From Chitinophaga pinensis (GTDB lineage Bacteria > Bacteroidota > Bacteroidia > Chitinophagales > Chitinophagaceae): a DNA stretch of 33,228 nucleotides. The position numbers and the translations under genes were made by a program. The DNA lies in contig CAMBYG010000016.1 of assembly GCA_945872085.1 (NCBI GenBank), positions 1-33,228 on the forward strand. Reading direction: 5' to 3'. The notes beneath the pieces were generated by a model. It saw nothing but the letters and a program-made list of their open reading frames with translations. It searched no databases and was not told the origin of the DNA. Shown piece by piece: positions 31,220-33,228 of this stretch (its first letter is position 1; every line of letters begins with the position of its first letter).

Positions 31220-32392
31220 TTATTCGTAAATAAATTGTCCGTATGGACTTTCAATCACTACTTCTTTCTTAGTGCTGGCTTCTACACGACCGCTTATTTG
31301 TGCATCAATATTAAACGATTTAGCTATTTCAATAATAGAAGCTGCTGTAGTAGTGTCTGTGAAAATCTCTAAGCGTTGTCCCATATTGAATACCTGATAC
31401 ATCTCTCTCCAATCGGTTCCTGCACTTGATTGGATAAGTTGGAATAGTGGAGGGATAGGTAATAAATTGTCTTTTACAATACGCAATGGTTTAGGCAGAT
31501 AGTGTAAGCATTTGCTTTGTCCACCTCCACTACAATGCACAATGCCATGTAATTGATCGAAATGTTGTTGGATGATTTCTAGAATAACAGGCGCATAGGT
31601 GCGGGTAGGAGATAAAATCATTTTGCCTATATCTAAACCGGTTGTTGTCATTTCGGTTAAGAGATGTTTGCCATTATAAACTACTTCATCTGGCACATTA
31701 GGATCTATGCTCTCCGGATATTTTTCTTTGTAAATTTTTTGAAGCATTTCATGTCGTGCACTGGTCAATCCGTTGCTTCCCATGCCGCTATTATAGCTAT
31801 TTTCATAGCTTGCTTGACCATAGCTTGCCAATGAAACTATGACATCACCCACATCCATTTTTTCTGTGGTAATTAGTTTGCTTCGCTCCATTCTGCACGA
31901 CATGGTACCGTCTACAATCACTGTTCTCACCACATCGCCTACATCGGCTGTTTCTCCACCCATCAAATGAACTTGTATGCCATATTGAGCTAGCGTATCA
32001 AAATAGCTTTGGGTGCCATTGATAATACGGGATATCACTTCAGCCGGAATCAAATTTTTGTTTCTACCAATCGTAGAGGAATACGTAAATGGGCCTACTG
32101 CACCCACACAAAGCATATCATCTATGTTCATCACAATAGAGTCAATAGCAATACCTTCCCATACGCTTAAGTCGCCCGTTTCTTTCCAATAAATATAAGC
32201 TAGCGAAGATTTTGTACCTGCGCCATCGGCATGCATGATATTGCAATAAGCCTCGTCGCCGCCCCAATAATCTGGATATATTTTGCAAAACGCATTTGGG
32301 TATAAGCCTTTATCTAAATTGGCAATTGCTTTATGCACGTCTTCTTTTTGTGCAGATACTCCTCTTAAATTATATCTATTATTAGTATTCAT
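31220..32392 (-). CDS. purM: AIR synthetase, long Bacteroidetes form of PurM
   Basis: The 390-residue cytoplasmic enzyme closes the imidazole ring of FGAM in the fifth step of purine synthesis. It opens RYNLRGVSAQKEDVHKAI and contains HADGAGTKSSLAYIYWKETGD, DDMLCVGA, MGGETADVGDVVR and SGGGQSKCLHY, with FNMGQRLEI near the C-terminus. These are PurM-superfamily signatures in the longer Bacteroidetes version (about 390 residues, versus about 345 in E. coli). It begins 6 nt after pepT, and the two are probably co-transcribed. purQ, the preceding pathway step, lies 16 kb away. Confidence 0.9.
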   Translation of the reverse strand: MNTNNRYNLRGVSAQKEDVHKAIANLDKGLYPNAFCKIYPDYWGGDEAYCNIMHADGAGTKSSLAYIYWKETGDLSVWEGIAIDSIVMNIDDMLCVGAVGPFTYSSTIGRNKNLIPAEVISRIINGTQSYFDTLAQYGIQVHLMGGETADVGDVVRTVIVDGTMSCRMERSKLITTEKMDVGDVIVSLASYGQASYENSYNSGMGSNGLTSARHEMLQKIYKEKYPESIDPNVPDEVVYNGKHLLTEMTTTGLDIGKMILSPTRTYAPVILEIIQQHFDQLHGIVHCSGGGQSKCLHYLPKPLRIVKDNLLPIPPLFQLIQSSAGTDWREMYQVFNMGQRLEIFTDTTTAASIIEIAKSFNIDAQISGRVEASTKKEVVIESPYGQFIYE

Positions 32393-32398
32393 AAAATT

Positions 32399-33228
32399 TT
32401 ATTTAGATGCGTTGGTCCATATTTGTGCTAAGTGAACAAGAATTTCGCATGCTTTTTCCATGTCTTGTACACTCACATATTCTTGTTTAGAGTGGATGCC
32501 CATTTCTCCGGTAAAAATATTAGGGCAAGGAAGGCCCATAAAAGATAAACGAGAGCCATCGGTACCGCCTCTAATTTTCATTATTTCGGGCTCAATGCCA
32601 GCTTTTTTATAAGCTTGTGCAGCATATTCCATAACTTCTGGATGTTGATCCAGCACTTCTCTCATATTTCTATATTGCTCTTGCACCGTCAAGGATGTTT
32701 CTATGCCTGGGAAAGCCGCCTCTGTTTCCTTCAAAAGTGAGCGTAATCGATCTTCGTGTTCTTGTAGTTTATGTGTGTCAAAATCACGCACAATAAATTG
32801 TACTGTTGCCTCTTCCAAAACACCATCTATATGCATTGGATGCACAAAACCTTCATTGCCTTCAGTAGCTTCTGGGCACCATGAAGTAGTAGGTAATAAA
32901 TCTACAAAATGAGCTGCTGCTTTTAAAGCACTTACCATTTTGCCTTTTGCATATCCTGGATGAGCACTAATACCTTTAAATTTTGCCGTAGCGCCATTAG
33001 CAGAAAATGATTCTCCTTCCAAATGGCCGCGTTCTCCTCCGTCTAAAGTGTACCCAAAGTCGGCGCCTAATTGTTGCATGTCAATTTTAGCTACACCTTT
33101 TCCTACTTCCTCATCTGGGGTAAATAATATTCTGATAAGGCCATGTTCCAATTCTGGATGTGTAATTAAATAATTAGCTACATCCATGATAATTGCCACG
33201 CCCGCTTTATCATCTGCCCCTAAAAGAG
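32399..33228 (-). CDS. pepT: Peptidase T (tripeptidase), N-terminus missing
   Basis: The C-terminal 276 codons or so of an M20-family zinc aminotripeptidase are present; the frame stays open to the right edge. At the edge the sequence reads LLGADDKAGVAII, whose first Asp pair includes a zinc ligand, so the Met at 33199 is internal and not the start. Then come PDEEVGKG, with the catalytic Glu, FDFGYTLDGGERGHLE-like sequence (TLDGGERG), the dimerisation domain (about residues 100-215 of the visible part), and IRGGTDGSRLSFMGLPCPNIFTG with the last zinc region MGIHSKQEYV. It probably shares a transcript with purM. Only the 5' end, roughly a third, is missing. Confidence 0.92.
   Translation of the reverse strand, partial: LLGADDKAGVAIIMDVANYLITHPELEHGLIRILFTPDEEVGKGVAKIDMQQLGADFGYTLDGGERGHLEGESFSANGATAKFKGISAHPGYAKGKMVSALKAAAHFVDLLPTTSWCPEATEGNEGFVHPMHIDGVLEEATVQFIVRDFDTHKLQEHEDRLRSLLKETEAAFPGIETSLTVQEQYRNMREVLDQHPEVMEYAAQAYKKAGIEPEIMKIRGGTDGSRLSFMGLPCPNIFTGEMGIHSKQEYVSVQDMEKACEILVHLAQIWTNASK

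Noticed and set aside
1-33228. CRISPR arrays, defence systems, transposons, prophage, rRNA or tRNA
   Set aside because: Reading both strands I found no spaced repeats, transposase or integrase genes, and no cloverleaf-like sequence; gene content and base composition are uniform core chromosome.

Overview
The window comes from an AT-rich member of the Bacteroidota. It carries a type 9 secretion (T9SS) sorting domain protein, a bacillithiol gene (bshB1), DUF4294 and DUF4295 proteins, the long Bacteroidetes form of PurM, and promoters of the Bacteroidetes kind (TTTG, about 20 nt, then TAnnTTTG). Upstream Shine-Dalgarno sequences are essentially absent. The gene set would suit a Chitinophagaceae-like organism, but I cannot fix the family by eye. 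This is dense chromosomal core sequence. I see no rRNA, tRNA, CRISPR, insertion sequence or prophage, and no gap above 300 bases without a gene.

Layout. 1-2140 (minus): the 5' end of a GlmU-family nucleotidyltransferase, ribosomal protein bL31 type B with its own promoter, and a three-gene run of a small conserved protein, a PhnP-like metallo-hydrolase and a TlpA-like thioredoxin. 2156-6413 (plus): an outer-membrane beta-barrel protein, dnaX, and a pyruvate dehydrogenase E2 with two lipoyl domains. 6541-11621 (minus): a 936-residue T9SS-secreted protein, the ribosomal operon rpmB-rpmG-DUF4295, bshB1 and a DUF4294 protein. 11717-17626 (plus): a probable six-gene operon of a lipoprotein, a DCC-family thiol protein, an unknown secreted protein, an unknown polytopic membrane protein, purQ and a DsbD-like reductase, closed by a terminator. 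17696-22428 (plus): a COG2509 flavoprotein, clpB and a small unknown gene. 22461-26524: an MFS transporter (minus) divergent from a plus run of MacB-like permease, PyrR-like phosphoribosyltransferase and isoaspartyl peptidase/asparaginase. 26509-33228 (mostly minus): asnB, pgk, gap, purM and pepT (cut by the window end), with one small plus-strand membrane protein gene between gap and purM.

Themes. Thiol redox is well represented (TlpA, DCC, DsbD, BshB1). Purine synthesis (purQ, purM), lower glycolysis (gap, pgk, then PDH E2) and asparagine metabolism (asnB convergent with the asparaginase) make up the metabolic content.

The most striking signal not explained by ordinary annotation is inside dnaX. 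A run of ten A's lies exactly where domain III ends, and a stop codon follows at once in both alternative frames. This is the arrangement expected for slippage or frameshifting that makes a short gamma subunit beside the full-length tau. Other points of interest are three minus-strand genes whose start codons lie 8-20 nt after a terminator-type hairpin, a structured leader before the bL31 gene, and a possible 26-codon membrane micro-ORF before clpB.
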